A DNA stretch of 64,000 nt from Blasia pusilla (GCA_050084515.1 CM114274.1:38068001-38132000), one strand, 5' to 3'; counted from the first letter of the stretch, positions 24,520 to 40,664 are shown. Numbers and translations: made by a program. The notes: generated by a model from the letters alone, not told the origin.

Positions 24520-25331
24520 GTACCATGTCCTGGCGGCAGAGGTATGATACAGCCCTCCACCACTCCTCCTCCTCACTTGGACTCTGAATAGTTTCCTTTT
24601 TCCCTTTGTTGCAGATATCAAGGGAAAATTTCGAATTCATCTACTGTTTGTTTATTTTATTTTTTTAATTAATACAGTGGCAGTGGTATGTGGGTACGTA
24701 TGCAGCACTGCGATTACTCACGAAGTCGGCTTACTTCGTGCAGGAGGCGTTTACATGCCATTGTAGCGAACCGTCAGAGTGGTTCGGAAGTTCTTATAGA
24801 ATGCGAGCGCTGTAAACGATTCTAAGAAGCTTCCGAGGGTTCTTGTACCGAGTAGGAGAGGCGGGAGTGGGTGTGGCGAAAGTGAGACCAAGTGAAGATA
24901 TTATTCCTCGGGCAGACAGGAAAAGTTTGCACGGGCAGTGTGATGAATGAGGAGCCGCTCTCTCCCTGTCGCTCTGGCTTTTACCCCGCTCACGTTCTTC
25001 GCCTCAGCGCAGCGTCGTGATTGCCTTACACCCCTTGAGTTGCCTGCCGCTTCTTCCGTGCCATAGTAGTTCCTGTTTCCTCCTGCGCAGCGTTCGTGAG
25101 CGTCCTCAACACGCTCGCCGGCTGCCTTACGCCTCGTTTGTTGTTCAAACCCCGCCCGTGTGCCGAATTGGCCGATCGTCTGAATCGTTACCCGGGTGAA
25201 GAAGGAGACTTGGATCTCGCGGCACAGGGAGGAAGTGCAGATCGTGAGGAGTTTGGCCGCATCATTCACTTACGACTGACATTTGCCGAATCCTGGAAAC
25301 GCTGCTTGAATTTTAGAGCTGAGAAGGGAGG
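24520..25331 (+). promoter_or_regulatory. Probable promoter and 5' untranslated region of alpha-tubulin
   Basis: Upstream of the tubulin start codon. From about 24830 the sequence becomes much more CpG-rich than the AT-rich flank, and this continues to the start codon. I see no TATA box that I would trust. The transcription start cannot be placed from sequence alone. Confidence 0.4.
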
Positions 25332-28862
<3,531 letters not shown>

Positions 28863-30774
28863 AAGTGATGAGGTCATTCGAGGATGTAGACTCTGGCACT
28901 TGTGCTCCTGATTCTTTTGGCTCGCTTCTTCTGCTTAGTTCTTTGTTGCAAGTCACGAGCTAGTGACTTTCCCCTGACAGATCACACAGGGTTGAGGCGG
29001 TCTCCAAAAAGATGATTAACTAGAGGGAGATGCCACTGGGGTTAATAGTTTTCTTGAGAGGTTCCGACTAAGTGATTGGTGGCGTAGCGTTGACATCCAT
29101 TGCCTGCCCCTCACCACTGCACACTACAAGCTGGAGGTGTTCGCCATTTAACTCGACACAATTTTCAACTGCACTGTGGTTCATCTAAAGTTTTACTGTG
29201 TTGTGCCTGTGCGCTTGTATGTGCCAACAACTGTGGGCCCTGATGAGTAAGGTTTTTCTTAGCAATTGGTCACAGTTGCAATGGATTGAGTCCAAGATTT
29301 GGGAGAAGGGGTTGGCTGTATATAGAATCACTTTTAATGACCTTGCTGTAGGCACAAGTACACTCTGAAGATTTGGAAGGGTTAGAGAATCCTTGGGTTG
29401 GGGTTGGTAGGTTTTAGCAACGGTGTCCTGTATGAGAAGCTTTTATTGTTGCCAACTCGGTTCTTTCTGTGGCCAGAATGCCGATATTTGTTAGTTTTGA
29501 TCAATGGTCATTTCTGCAAAGTCTGTTTAAGCGGTCTCATCGTGGAATATTTTCTCAAGAGTTTCATGGAACTGATCCGCTGAAGGGCCCTATACCCATG
29601 ACTACGATCGGAATAACGTGATGTACCCAGGGATGGCATAGGTGTCCAGACCCAAAACAACCTCAGATTTTTGGAAATGGAGAAAGTAGTGTACACGATC
29701 TATGCGGAAGTGCCTGCAAACTGAAAGTTGCCTCAAAACATGCCTTCCATATTCGTCAATAGCTAGGGAAAGATACGGTGGCGCACAGCAAGTGGACCAG
29801 GAAAAGTGACGAAATATGTCTGAAGGACGCTGATGTGGAAGTAATTTCTGTTCTGATGGGGAAACATGTCAGGAAATTGAGTAGTCGGTAACAAGGTCTC
29901 ACTCGCAGGCTTTAGTGAATTTGGAAGTAACCGTCTTGGACTTCGGATGGAAGTCTGTTCTCTTGCATGGAGGTGCGTAGTTGGTGGATGGTGACGTGCC
30001 CACCCTGAATTGCGCTGAAAACTGTCCACGCATGTGGGCAATATTGATGGAACTGTATACGTTTACTTCAAGCGGTGGCCGAATACGAGTCTTCGTCACT
30101 TGCACGTACTTCGTTTACACTTCTACCTTTCGCTACGGGCGAATTTTTTTACTGAAGCCTCGCATTACACGCCATAATAGTCGGAGGAGGAGGATCTCAT
30201 ACTATAAATTCACACACTTCGTCATTTACTCGTACACCGTGATCGCATTGCAGCCGTAAAATCTGTTATACTCATTCTTTGATGATAGAGTGTAATGACA
30301 TCATCAAACAGTTTCCTCATCGTGCTCTGGTTGTACCCTTTCCCTCTAATCTTTATTTTTGAATACATTTCAGTTTAATTTGCCAACTGATAGTGTGGAT
30401 TCCACGAATATGCACATGAAGTTTTAATTGCACTCACATATTGTTTAATGTATGGTTTTCTCACTTGTACCAATCGATGACAGGTTTTCGTTTGTCTTTA
30501 TGGGTGCTCGCAAGCCTTTGCCATTTTTCAAATTGTTACTCCATCATATTTTACCAACACCAATTTCAAGCGTATGGCCTTGTTACTTTGTCTTGTTGGG
30601 TTGGCTCTTTAAGTATTAAGTGGGTATTCTATATTTGCTTCCTTCTGCATTTGGATCCACTTAGGGTATGGATTTGGCTCTATGTCTATTCTATTCAAAA
30701 ATTTTCATTTATTTTCTCAATGTTATCTGTTGTTGGGGCCTTGGCAATTGAGCGAAATCCTTGATGCACCATCT
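28863..30774. other. Tubulin 3' flank and unassigned sequence
   Basis: The first few hundred bases should hold the 3' untranslated region. I see no clear AATAAA-type signal. The frames present (maximum 107 codons, 30441-30764) have no recognisable motif. Confidence 0.4.
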
Positions 30775-31450
30775 ATACAAATTTGCCAATTTCATGAATG
30801 TGCAAGTCCGATTCACATTTGTAGGGTGTGAAATAATCTTCATCTTTTGAACATCAAGGCCATTTGGATATATGGTATGATTCAAATGTTCGAACTAGTT
30901 GTAGAAAAATTTGCACAAGCCAAGACGTAGGTATAAACCATATAAGTACAGTTGTCGAAACATTTTCTCAAAATTGTATTCGTATTCAAAATTGTGTGGA
31001 ATTGAAGATTATCATGTCATCAATGTAACACCTAACAAAAGCCAAACCTACCAAGATCTTATACATAATTCTTTGGAACTATGTCGGGGCATTCTTCAAC
31101 CCAAATGGTAGAAATTATCACTAGTTTAAATTATATTTTTGCGAGGATAGATGACCCATAATTTTGTCTTGTGCTCGTCCACTATTGTGATAGGTAAGTG
31201 AATCTGAGTTCATAATATATTACTTGAAAATTTAACAAACTAGAGATCTTTGTATGACCAATAATATCAAAGATCTTATCGGGTATGGGCATTGCATATC
31301 ATTCAGAGTTCATATTTGATTGATAGGTTGGTAATCTATGTACATCCGCCTATCCGTCTAATCGCCATGGATTTTTTTTTTGGTGGGCATAACAGTGGCA
31401 GATGCAGAATCCCCATGCGACATCTCCATTCCTCTTACCTCGACCAAGTC
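30775..31450 (-). pseudogene. Reverse transcriptase remnant (relative E)
   Basis: DNA alignment with element A from the post-YIDD region (GCCAATTTCATGAATGTGC near 30785) to the lead-in near 31440. No frame longer than 66 codons remains. Confidence 0.7.
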
Positions 31451-31964
31451 ATGACTCTTGCTCTTAATTAGATCCCTCTACATGTCACTCTATCCGTAAG
31501 GTCGCCACGAGATCGGTGTGTTGCTAGACACCTTAATGCCAATTCCTGGACCTTTCAACATACCCAAACCATGCATACTAAATGCAAAACGGTTTTTAAG
31601 ACTCCTAAAAAAGTGATATATCTGATGTCAATCTCCTCATGTCAACTTAGAGCCTATATCTGGCTCCCAAATCTCTATCGTGACTATTATAGGACTCTCT
31701 AGCGCGGGTTTTCGTTGCTATCATGCAATCCCATTAACAACAATAAAACTCGACTACTCCTTTATAACAACTCGCATATCTCACCTCCCGATGCTCCTCA
31801 ATATGAAGGACCATGAACCATGTCAACTCTTATGATTGCCATCTCTCGGAATACCTACAACATATCCCAAGAAGTCCATCGATGTCTATCTCAATTCACC
31901 TCTGATCTCTCGATCTCCTAGGATCTCACCTCAACCACTTCTTGTATTGTCTCAATAGGCAAAG

Positions 31965-32335
31965 GCAAGGTTGTACAGAGACGGATAAGTATGGACATGC
32001 CCGGCCCCCACCTGAGCCCTCCTCGTAGACCCGGGCTGACAAAGCCCGCGCCTATTGCGGGGCCCATGGCAGACCCGCGTAAGGCCCTCATCCCGCCATG
32101 CGGACCGTGCACACGCATGAGCCAACCCAATGGGGGCCAAGCCCACCCTCTAGGCCAATCGCGGGCCGCACAACGTGTGCAGGCTCCATCAGCCCGAGTC
32201 TACGCGGCGGGCTCGGGTGCGGGTTTCCTAGCCCACATGGATATGGACATGTCCGCAGACATAGACTTTGTCCGTGTGTAACCCTGGCATAGGGCAAAAA
32301 AGTGCAATAGAGGTCATATATCCCACTTGTATTCA
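31965..32335. other. GC-rich insert inside relative E
   Basis: A block of about 370 bp that is far more GC-rich than its surroundings (runs such as GGCCCCCACC, GCGGGCTCGGG). It interrupts the linker region of E: sequence before 31965 and after 32335 aligns to element A. Near both ends stands a GGACATG(C/T)CC motif (about 31993 and 32247), the second one a perfect palindrome GGACATGTCC. It has overlapping frames of up to 96 codons on both strands but no known protein. It is probably a small non-autonomous insertion. No clean target duplication is visible. Confidence 0.45.
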
Positions 32336-32599
32336 AAGTTGCTCAACTACTCCTAGGCGAAGAATCCATGTCAAGTTGTTCAGGTCTACCGCCTGATCCA
32401 AAACATGACATAGAGATGCCTTTAATAATAATGGTACGGTTATCACTCTTGTGAGAAATCCCATCACGCACTCTGTTCCATCAATGTTGGGCTCCACCAA
32501 CTGTTTTTCGTGGTCATCTCAAACCAAGCTTGGACACACCTTCTGATATGCGGAGGAAGCGGGGAAACTCACAAAAGTGGGGATTGCTCATGGCATGCC

Positions 32600-32990
32600 A
32601 ACCTTGTTGACCACTATCAACATAGATTGATCTTTACTAAGTAAGGAACTCTAGTAAAATTAAGATAAATTTTTTTTTTTGTAATTGAATCAAAAAACGT
32701 TTTTTTAATGCTTCTAAACCCTGTATGACCAACGTTAGTAACGAGTTGAGCAAAAATGGCATAATTGCACCACATGTCAGAATAAGATGGGCCTTGCAAC
32801 CTTATCATGCTCCACGTACAAATGCTGATGAACACACACTCCTTTCTGTAATACAACAACCAAACCAAAGTTGATACCTCTAAAGAGATCCAACACCCTA
32901 ATACCCTCCTCCCAAATACGCCAATCAATTGGTATGATATCCAAGGGTGATAATGTAACAAGCTTTGCTACCTTGGGCTTCTTTGATCCT
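32600..32990 (-). pseudogene. DNA methyltransferase remnant (relative E)
   Basis: Frame 32617-32961 and its neighbours align with motif I and the motif II region of elements A and B (GATACCTCTAAAGAGATCCAACACCC near 32870 is the motif I DNA). The frame is shifted within motif I. The motif IV to VIII part is deleted or unrecognisable. Confidence 0.65.
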
Positions 32991-33229
32991 TCATGATTCT
33001 GTGCAAAAGTTGCACTCTATGTGATGTGCACATGCTCTTTGGTTTAGCATTGAAGCTCCTTGCTTGAGCCCCATACATGCACCTCTCCTCCATAAAATAA
33101 TGCAGCTACCATAACACTTCTCTCCATAGAGATTTTGGTGATGGGGGTTTCCTTTGCATGGACATTATCCTCAATCAAATACCTAAGCCAAGTCATGGTG
33201 TTACTAAATTTTGCTATAGTCACCACCTC

Positions 33230-34390
33230 TCATGATTATTGCTTGATCATTTCACTAGTAAATTGCACTATCTAAGGTGTTCATCACCCGACTGCCATCT
33301 TGGTTTGTAGGACACTAACTCCTCCTAATAACCCAATATATATCCCACCGGGTACAACATTGATCCACAAATCAAAACGTCATAGAACTCAATATCGATC
33401 ACTATTGCCTTGGTTCGCACCACAGACTCATTAATCGGATGTCTTGGGAAATCCTTACCACAATCTCATGTCAAATGATAAAAATGTTATACTTGCTCCA
33501 ACTAAGGATGTCTGTTACGTAAATAGGAAACACCGCACATTGGCCCGCATCAAGCCAAAGATGATGAATTCCGCCTTCCCAACATCACGGGTTGCACTCT
33601 TGAATCCAACAAGACACTTTACAGGAAATAAAGTCTACCTTTTAGACTAACCAAATCGAATATCCCTCCATGGTTATCTAGAAAAACAACACCTTGAGAT
33701 ATCATAGCATGCTCTATTGTAGGTCTAGCGGCCATCTCCACCATCCTAGCAATCGCAACCAACCAAAAATATGAGTTGGACATTGCGAGCATAGACTCCA
33801 AGGGAAGGTACACCACCTCCTCTATAACTCCCACTGACAACTCTTGCGCGTAACTCATGGTTGCTACACTGTCCTCAGCCATGTTGCTCACAATGCATTT
33901 AGCTCTCTCAAAGAGATCTCTCAATGTAGGCGAGGTGCGCAATATGACTATTGCATCCCTCACCCATTTCCAAAAATCTTGTTCCACCATACCATACCAT
34001 GCTTGAACGGCATGGGGCTTTTTCACCCTCTGCGTGATACTAATCAACCGATGCATGCGAGTAAATGCCTCCCATAAACTCTCCCTTGTGCGCCTATGGA
34101 CTTTGTGGATGCTCGGCAACTTCTTAGTCTATATCCTACAGTAGTTCCTCTGCAACTCTACAAAGAACTCCACCATAGCCACCGGATGAAACCTATGAAA
34201 AACCTGACTTGACAATGCAACTACCCCACTCCAACCCACTCCTCCATGATTCTCACTAGTGGCAGAGGGAGTAACCTCCCCTAGCTGATCCTTCTTATTT
34301 GGAAATGGCTTAGTAAGATGAGTAAAAGTAGAGCCTCTGAGCTCCAATCTCCGGCGTAAACTTATTGGAAAACTCATGATAATTGTCCAT
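33230..34390 (-). pseudogene. Protease and Gag remnant (relative E)
   Basis: Protease part at about 33230-33650 with LLDS but the GA lost. Gag part in the frame 33619-34119 (166 codons) and 34129-34377. The CCHC knuckles and the linker domain are deleted, bringing Gag and pre-protease into one frame. Confidence 0.7.
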
Positions 34391-34395
34391 GGGCC

Positions 34396-35129
34396 CCCCT
34401 CCTCCCCCTATCTCCTATTGAAGAGAAACTTGATCTCTTTGATCGTTTCTTGAGTTTGCAAACTACTCCCACTTCATACACTTCTGCTCATATTTCGACA
34501 TCTCGCATCTTCCGTTGGTATTGAAGCTTATTTAGTTCCTTGGAGACTTCTTCCTTGAACTCCCTAAGGATTACTAGGAAATTAATCGACCATTTACTCT
34601 CTAATAGCTTCTTGAGTTTGAGCTCCTCTACTTTTTGTGCTATACGACCCCAATTTGCAGAGATGTGGATTTTCTTCGATAATCTGGGTGCCATATCTTC
34701 TGTGAAGGAATCTACTCCTCTTCTCTCTACAACTACTATTGGATACATAAGATCAACTTTCAAATGAGATGAGTAGAGAAAATTACTTCTCTATCTGAGC
34801 TTCGAACCAATTTTGCCTTCTTCGCATTACAACTCCCCAACCCTTTATGCCTCGTATTTCAAATTCAATGCAATATTTATTTATTATTTACATGCCACTT
34901 CACCATACTTTGTTAAGTTGTTAAAGATCATCTTCAAGATCCACACACTTTAGAAGCGATTCTCTTGAAATACTTCATTGTCCTTATCACTTGTTCGACA
35001 AATACTAGCTTTAGAAGCTCTTCTACTTAGTAACCAAACTTTTACAACAATTCTTCAAGAAAAAAAATTACCTCCCCTTTGTACCATACTTCTTCTAAAG
35101 CTCCATCAAAGATATCACGTTGGTTAAGT
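34396..35129. other. Unassigned spacer
   Basis: Contains a minus-strand frame of 91 codons (34488-34763) rich in Lys and Glu, with a possible helical stretch. I recognise no family. Confidence 0.35.
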
Positions 35130-36330
35130 ATTTGAATTCATTTAGGACTATTGAAATTGAAGGGTAACTCAAGACCTAGAATCAAGAGACTCAAGGCCCA
35201 CTGACCCAAAACATGGTTGATGTGAGTGTGTTTGGATGGAGATTAATAGCGAGATTGTGATCTACTGAATGCAAGATTTAGCCACACATAAGACTAGCAT
35301 GAAAAAGAGTAGGTGCACAAAAATATTGGTTTTAAAATGGCCTTGTATCACCACCATCCTTAAAAGCCTATACACCACTAAAGTACTTGAGCTCTCCCAA
35401 GTCTTGTGACTCAAACTTTACTTGCAACTGTAATTTGATCCCTTATATCAAATGCTTATTGCTACCAATCACAATCATATCATCAACACAGAAAAGGATA
35501 ACATACCTATATCCTTTGAATCTTAGTGAATACAATGATAAAATCTTACCTACAAAACTTAAAATAATATATTAAGCTCTTTGAGCTTGTTTGAGAACAT
35601 AAAGAGACTTTCTTATTTTCCATATCAAAGAAGGATAATATGGATGCTCATATCCACAAGGCTAGATTTTGTACTTCTCCATTGAGAAATATCTTCTTGA
35701 AATCCATGTAATCTATCCTTTGCTAGTTACCAATGCTACAAAAAAGTTCATTGTCATCATCTTGGGAACAAAAATTAATGTTTCATCATATTCAAAGCCA
35801 ATTTGTTGTTTATATCCTTTGACTACTAATTTGTCCTTATATCTACTGACACAACCATCAAATTTGTGTTTCAGCTTGAACATTCATCCCTATTCAATCA
35901 TCTTCTTACCTTATACAAGATCAATCAACTCTCAAACTTCTTTCTTCTTCAAGGCTATGAGCTCTTCATACATTTCTTTAATGCCTCTTCAAGAGTGTTA
36001 GACTCTTATGACTAAATATTCTTCATTATATATGCATGGTGAATATCCAAGAAGTTGTTATACATGAATCTCCATCTACAATGTCTTGCCATATTTCATG
36101 CTCAAAATCCGGAAGTCAAACGAGAACTAGAATCCTTTTCTCAATTATCTCTTGGAATATCCAATTGATTAATTTTTGCATATCTTCCACATAATTCTTC
36201 ACTTGTTTCATTGGATAGAATTACTTATGGTCTCAACCATCTAGATCATGGACTCTAAAAAATTTAAGACTTGTTCACAACTCCTAATCTTCTGTTGGTG
36301 TTGTTGCATGATCCTCTTTTATCATCCCTT
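35130..36330 (-). mobile_element. Ty1/copia reverse transcriptase remnant
   Basis: Minus-strand translation in broken frames gives KSLYVLKQAQRA near 35600 (copia consensus KSLYGLKQAPRA) and FCVDDMIVIGSNKHLI near 35480, the copia active-site block (normally YVDDM). The sequence is AT-rich and has no long frame. Upstream parts up to about 36330 appear to continue pol; the integrase, gag and LTRs are not recognised. Confidence 0.75.
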
Positions 36331-37494
36331 TCTAGATTATTACTTGACGCACTAACATGTTAAAAATTTGAACTAAATGTGGTTTCTCATACCATGACCT
36401 CATTTCATCCAACACCCCATATTCAATGAGTGGAAATTTCTAAGTGGAAGGATTACAACATCTATAATCCTATTAATCTAGACTAGAGTCCAAGAAGATT
36501 GATCTTTCTACTTCTCTATCGAATTTCTCATTTTTTAACTTGGAGTACGAACAAAAAATATATTACAAAATATCTTAAGGAATGAAAGATCAAGCTCGTT
36601 GCCTATGAAGACATCTTGTGGTGTCTTTATAAATATTGATGTTCTAGGTGCTTGATTTTGGATATACTACACATTCAACTACTTCTACCATGTACACCTT
36701 AGACATACTATTTACATTCAACACAACCCTAATATTTTTATGTTATTTTGCTCGTTCTTCCTTGCTACTATATTATAATATATACTTCGATATGTAGAAA
36801 AACCTTATAAGATACCAAGGAAAGCTTTAAAAACCCAAGAAGGGACCAGAAAGAGGCAAGAAAAAGGTTGCATATGGAAAAATTCCTTGTTCGTGGACAT
36901 GTTCATATCCGTGGACTTACATTTTTCCTATAGAAAGACTTATCCATATGGGCCCCATCTCCCCCTTCTTTCTCACCCCCCACTGGTCTTTGTGATCCGT
37001 ACTTTCACCTGAACTATACAGTGTGGGCCCCATCTTTTGCAATCCATTTGAATGGAAATGTCCAAAAAAAATTTCCATGTCCATCCTAGGGAGGGAGTCG
37101 TCCGTTTTTTCGCAACCATGGGCAAGAAATGCAAAAATAAAATGGAAACAAGCCAACCCAAAAATAAATCAAAAAATATTTTCTTAAGAAAAATTTGATT
37201 TCATCATTGATGGTTGGTTAAATGTGGATGAAAAATAAGATTAGTGTCCATCCATCACTTTGGCCCAACATATCAACGCCTACACTTGTGCACGTTGTTA
37301 TGAAATCGAGATGCATTGTCAATAATAAATAGTTACTATGGAAAGAGAAGGACCATGAGAAGGGATGATTTGGTAACTCTAAAAGGGAATGGGGAGCACA
37401 TGATTTTAAGAATATATCAAAAGACACATCTAAATGCCCATAAATTTTCAATGATAAAGGGATAAAGCCATCAATCGCATCATTGATCGCTTGT
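36331..37494. other. Unassigned spacer
   Basis: AT-rich, no gene seen. GTGGGCCCCATCT-like blocks occur twice (near 36949 and 37022) in an otherwise plain sequence. Confidence 0.4.
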
Positions 37495-37877
37495 GGAAAC
37501 TCATAGCTTAACTCGCTCTCGCTCATCGGCGTCAAGCTCCACCAACCGCTGTGTCTGGTCATCCCAAACCAAGCTAGGACCAGACTCCTTGTATACATAG
37601 GAAGTAGGAAAACTCACAAACGTGGAAAAGGGTGCCCGTGGCATGCCAACCCCGTAGACCAAAATCAACGACAGTCATCAGGCCAAGTGATGGCGCTATT
37701 AAATGTTGCTAATGTTGCCATCTCTCCCGTTCGTCGCTTGATCACTCCACCCGTAAATTGTGTAATGAGCTAAGATGTCCATCACTTGATTGCCATCCTA
37801 GTTTGTAGGACGCTGATTGCTCCAAGTAATCCACGAAAATCCTATAGGCTATAACATTGCTCCTCTAACCAAGATGT

Positions 37878-38305
37878 CATAGGTCACTCGACATCGGTCA
37901 CTATCGCCTTGGCTCGTACCACGGACTCATATGATGGACGTCCAGGTCGAATCCTCACCACAACCTCATTTCGAGTGATAAAATACATTGTACTTGCTCC
38001 ATCGAAGTATGTTTGTATCTTGAATGGACAACACCCACTCCACATCGGCCCTCGTCACGCTGAATCTTGTAAATGCCGATTTTCCCAATATCATAGGTCA
38101 CTCGACATCGGTCACTATCGCCTTGGCTCGTACCATGGACTCATATGATGGACGTCCGGGTCGAATCCTCACCACAACCTCATGTCAGGTGATAAAATAT
38201 ATTGTACTTGCTCCATCCAAGGATGTTTGTATCTTGAATGGACAACACCCACTCCACATCGGCCCTAATCAGGCCGAATCTTATAAATGCCGATTTTTCC
38301 AATAT
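37878..38305. repeat. 214-bp tandem duplication in relative F
   Basis: 37878-38091 and 38092-38305 are near-identical and start CATAGGTCACTCGACATCGG. They cover the protease C-terminal part. The few differences show that the duplication is not very recent. Confidence 0.85.
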
Positions 38306-38450
38306 CACGGGTTACACTCCGGAATCCAACAAGACGCGTTGTGGGCAAAACACTCTAGCTCCTGGACTAACCAGATGGAATACCTTTGCTTGATTGTCTA
38401 TTAAAACAACTCTTGGTGACACCATGGCATGCTCTATCGCGGGTCTAGCG

Positions 38451-38454
38451 GGCA
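38451..38454. repeat. Target site duplication GGCA, left of element B
   Basis: GGCA (or GGCAT if the shared T is counted) precedes the TG terminus and recurs at 49947-49950. The empty site can be read in element A at about 6396 (GCGGGCATCTCCGCC). Confidence 0.9.
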
Positions 38455-38562
38455 TGTCGTACGAATCCACATCGTCATACAACATACATCGCTGATATAC
38501 CATACTCACATACATACATAACATAGACGAGAGAATCCACAAACACAAGTGTACCACAACTC
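38455..38562 (-). repeat. Element B outer repeat B2
   Basis: 108 bp, aligns gap-free to 38933-39040 with 7 mismatches by hand count. It is absent from the right end of the element. It shares CACATCG and ACAACATACATCGCTG with the B repeats of element A. Confidence 0.88.
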
Positions 38563-38930
38563 TGACATCCGTGGAAGACCTACTGTCATAAAACACGTAT
38601 AGAATCACATACAATCGAGCCAAACCCACTCCGCAATGGGAGAATCCAGGTCGAAGCTTTCGGAAACCACCATAGCCAAGAGCTCTACTCACTACCAAGG
38701 CTAACTCCCAACGCAACAGGCTCAACTCAAAGAACTAACTGTTCTTTGAGTGCACTCCACACTATATCCTCCAACCTAAGAGCGGGCCCTACTGGAAAAG
38801 TCACCCTCAACTGGGTAACCCCCAACCCTATGTATGAAACCACATCTCTACCTAGACACTACGGCCCTACATAAGGTATGGCCTCTACTAGCACACTATA
38901 CTCTACGACATAATCGGTATGGTCATGACA
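38563..38930 (-). repeat. Element B LTR-like repeat A2 (3' copy)
   Basis: 368 bp, TGACATCCGTGG at the left edge and GGTCATGACA at the right edge. It matches 49590-49946 along its length. It has its own TG...CA ends although it is flanked on both sides by B repeats. Confidence 0.88.
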
Positions 38931-38932
38931 AC

Positions 38933-39040
38933 TATCGTATAAATCCACATCGTCATACAACATACATCGCTGACATACCATACTCACATACATACATAAC
39001 ATAGACGAGAGCATTCACAAATACAAGTGTACCACAACTC
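38933..39040 (-). repeat. Element B inner repeat B1
   Basis: Inner copy of the 108-bp repeat, two bases after the CA end of A2, at a constant offset of 478 bp to the outer copy. Confidence 0.88.
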
Positions 39041-39211
39041 GCCCCCCTAACTCGCGGTGAGGTCCCTCTAACTCCCAGGTAGCCCTATACATCTACTACA
39101 TGCTATACACCTTCGTGGGTGCATGAATCATAAGGCCGGGTGCTAGGTTGCCCCATCGTTAGTCACACATCTATAATCCATATCATGCAAAGATCAAGTC
39201 ATCTACCTCTC

Positions 39212-40268
39212 CTAAGTAAATCTAGGACAAACCCACCTTCCATTTGGAACAACATCCATACGTGGAGTCAAACACAACATGTGCCAAGCCCTAGAACACC
39301 GATCACATATGGATTGCGTTACCAGTAGACCCACACAACATGCACCTCAAGCTAGCACGTATCATGGCTAAGCTTGGGTCAACAGTACCATCCACATTTG
39401 GAAGATGACATGGCCCACAATTACACACATGGTCCTTCCAAACAACTACATCATGACCCTCCAACATGAGAACTCCAGAAGCTAACACCTCGCGCACTCG
39501 TAAAATAGTGCGGCCTGCCGTCACATCCAACATTGTTGGTGCAATTTGCTGCAAATAGACATAGTCCCCCACATGGAACCTACGAATCAATGGTCGATAA
39601 CCTCCACCCCGAATGGTTGTATACCGCAACGTATCCCTGTGTTGACCAATGGCAAGATTCTCAAAGGCTATTGGCATAACTCTCTGAAAGAGCTCTGCCC
39701 GCTGAGAACACACTCTCATCCACATCTCGGGATCATCAAGGTTCACCACCTCACTAGACTCCCGAAGAATTGCTGCTGGCAAGTCTCGATCTAGGCCGTA
39801 TAATAGAAAATAAGGTGAGAAGGAAGCCAAGGATGCTTGGCGACTGAACCTTTATCCCATGGCTAGCCATGGCAACTGAATATCCTAGTCTCCAAGATAT
39901 CCCTTCTGTAGGCCATACTTGCGCAATGCCCGCTTCACCGTCTGAACCACACGCTCAGCCAAACCATCTGCCTCTGGATGATCTCGAGACGTGGTCCGAT
40001 GATCAATCAATGCCTTATCACACAAGACCTGAAACTCTGTATCTTGGTCAACACTTCAACTGGTGCACCAAAATGACTAAGCACTCTATCAAGAAACGCA
40101 TACGCCATTCCCTCACTTTCCTTGTGAGGTAATGCCGCCAACTCGAATCCACTTGGAGAAGTGCTCCACCATCACCAACACATATCGATGATGTCGTACA
40201 GTCAACGGTAACGGTCCTGCAAAGTCCACACTCCAACGGTAACCCAACCCCATAATAGGCAAAGGGTG
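39212..40268 (-). pseudogene. Integrase and PHD finger remnant (element B)
   Basis: The frame 39303-39830 holds the integrase C-terminal domain and the first PHD ligands (CMLC). A frameshift follows, after which the second half reads CDRC, RAWH, C and WVCPRF: the last Cys has become Phe. The DDE core lies in fragments at 39830-40240 (for example LTQGTEFQVLCDKALIDHR-like sequence). The zinc-binding N-terminus is missing because of a deletion ending at 40269. Confidence 0.75.
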
Positions 40269-40275
40269 CAAGCTT

Positions 40276-40294
40276 AAATCCTAAACCCTAAATA
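40276..40294. other. Telomere-like filler at a deletion junction
   Basis: TCCTAAACCCTAAA lies between two CAAGCTT copies (40269-40275, 40295-40301), exactly where about 650 bp of element sequence (integrase N-terminus and preceding spacer) are lost. CCCTAAA is the plant telomere repeat unit. Only about two units are present, so this may be coincidence. Confidence 0.4.
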
Positions 40295-40660
40295 CAAGCT
40301 TCCCTGTAAGCTTGTCATACTCCATCAACCACTTGAGCGGTTGGTGATCAGTACCAAGGGTAACCTGTGTGCCAAACAAGTAACACCTAAAGTGTGCCAC
40401 ATCCCACACTACTGCCAAGCACTCTCCCTCATATGAACTATAGCGCGACTCCGCTGCATTATTCGAACGACTTGCATAGGCCACCAAAAACTCCATGTGC
40501 TCATCATCATGTTGTGTCAATACCGCTCCAAGTCCCAACCTACTCCAATTAGTGTGTAACTGAAATGGGCGCCCTCTGATAAGTCTCCTCAAGATAGGCG
40601 TTGTCACCAACTGGGCCTTGAGCTCCACAAAAGCTCTCTCCTGATCATCTCCTCAGTGCC
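40281..40660 (-). pseudogene. RNase H remnant (element B)
   Basis: The frame 40281-40628 has FQLHTNWSRLGLGAVLTQ (first Asp changed to Asn), YEGECLAVVWDVAHFRCYLFG and LGTDHQPLKWLM. The C-terminal ADGLSR part is missing because of the deletion at 40269-40301. Confidence 0.8.
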
Positions 40661-40664
40661 ACTC

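Larger units (their letters stand above)
30775..34395 (-). mobile_element. Relative E: decayed copy of the methyltransferase gypsy element
   Basis: Starts inside the reverse transcriptase and runs through linker, methyltransferase, protease and gag to near the gag N-terminus. It is interrupted by a compositionally different insert (about 31965-32335). The integrase, both terminal regions and the gag zinc-knuckle/linker segment are missing. The frame 33619-34119 joins capsid-like Gag (ESLWEAFTRMHRLI, TSPTLRDLFERAK) directly to pre-protease sequence. Protease DSGA is changed to DSRV. No target duplication was found. Confidence 0.8.
37495..38454 (-). mobile_element. Relative F, left part: methyltransferase catalytic core deleted
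   Basis: About 37495-37680 aligns with element A from the end of methyltransferase motif IX to about 4905. The sequence then jumps near 37681 to the equivalent of 5850 and continues through the protease to the point where element B is inserted (GGCA, 38451-38454). About 945 bp, covering motifs I to VIII, are missing. The flanks of the junction share only a short TCA. F continues at 49947. A 214-bp tandem duplication lies inside the protease part. Confidence 0.82.
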
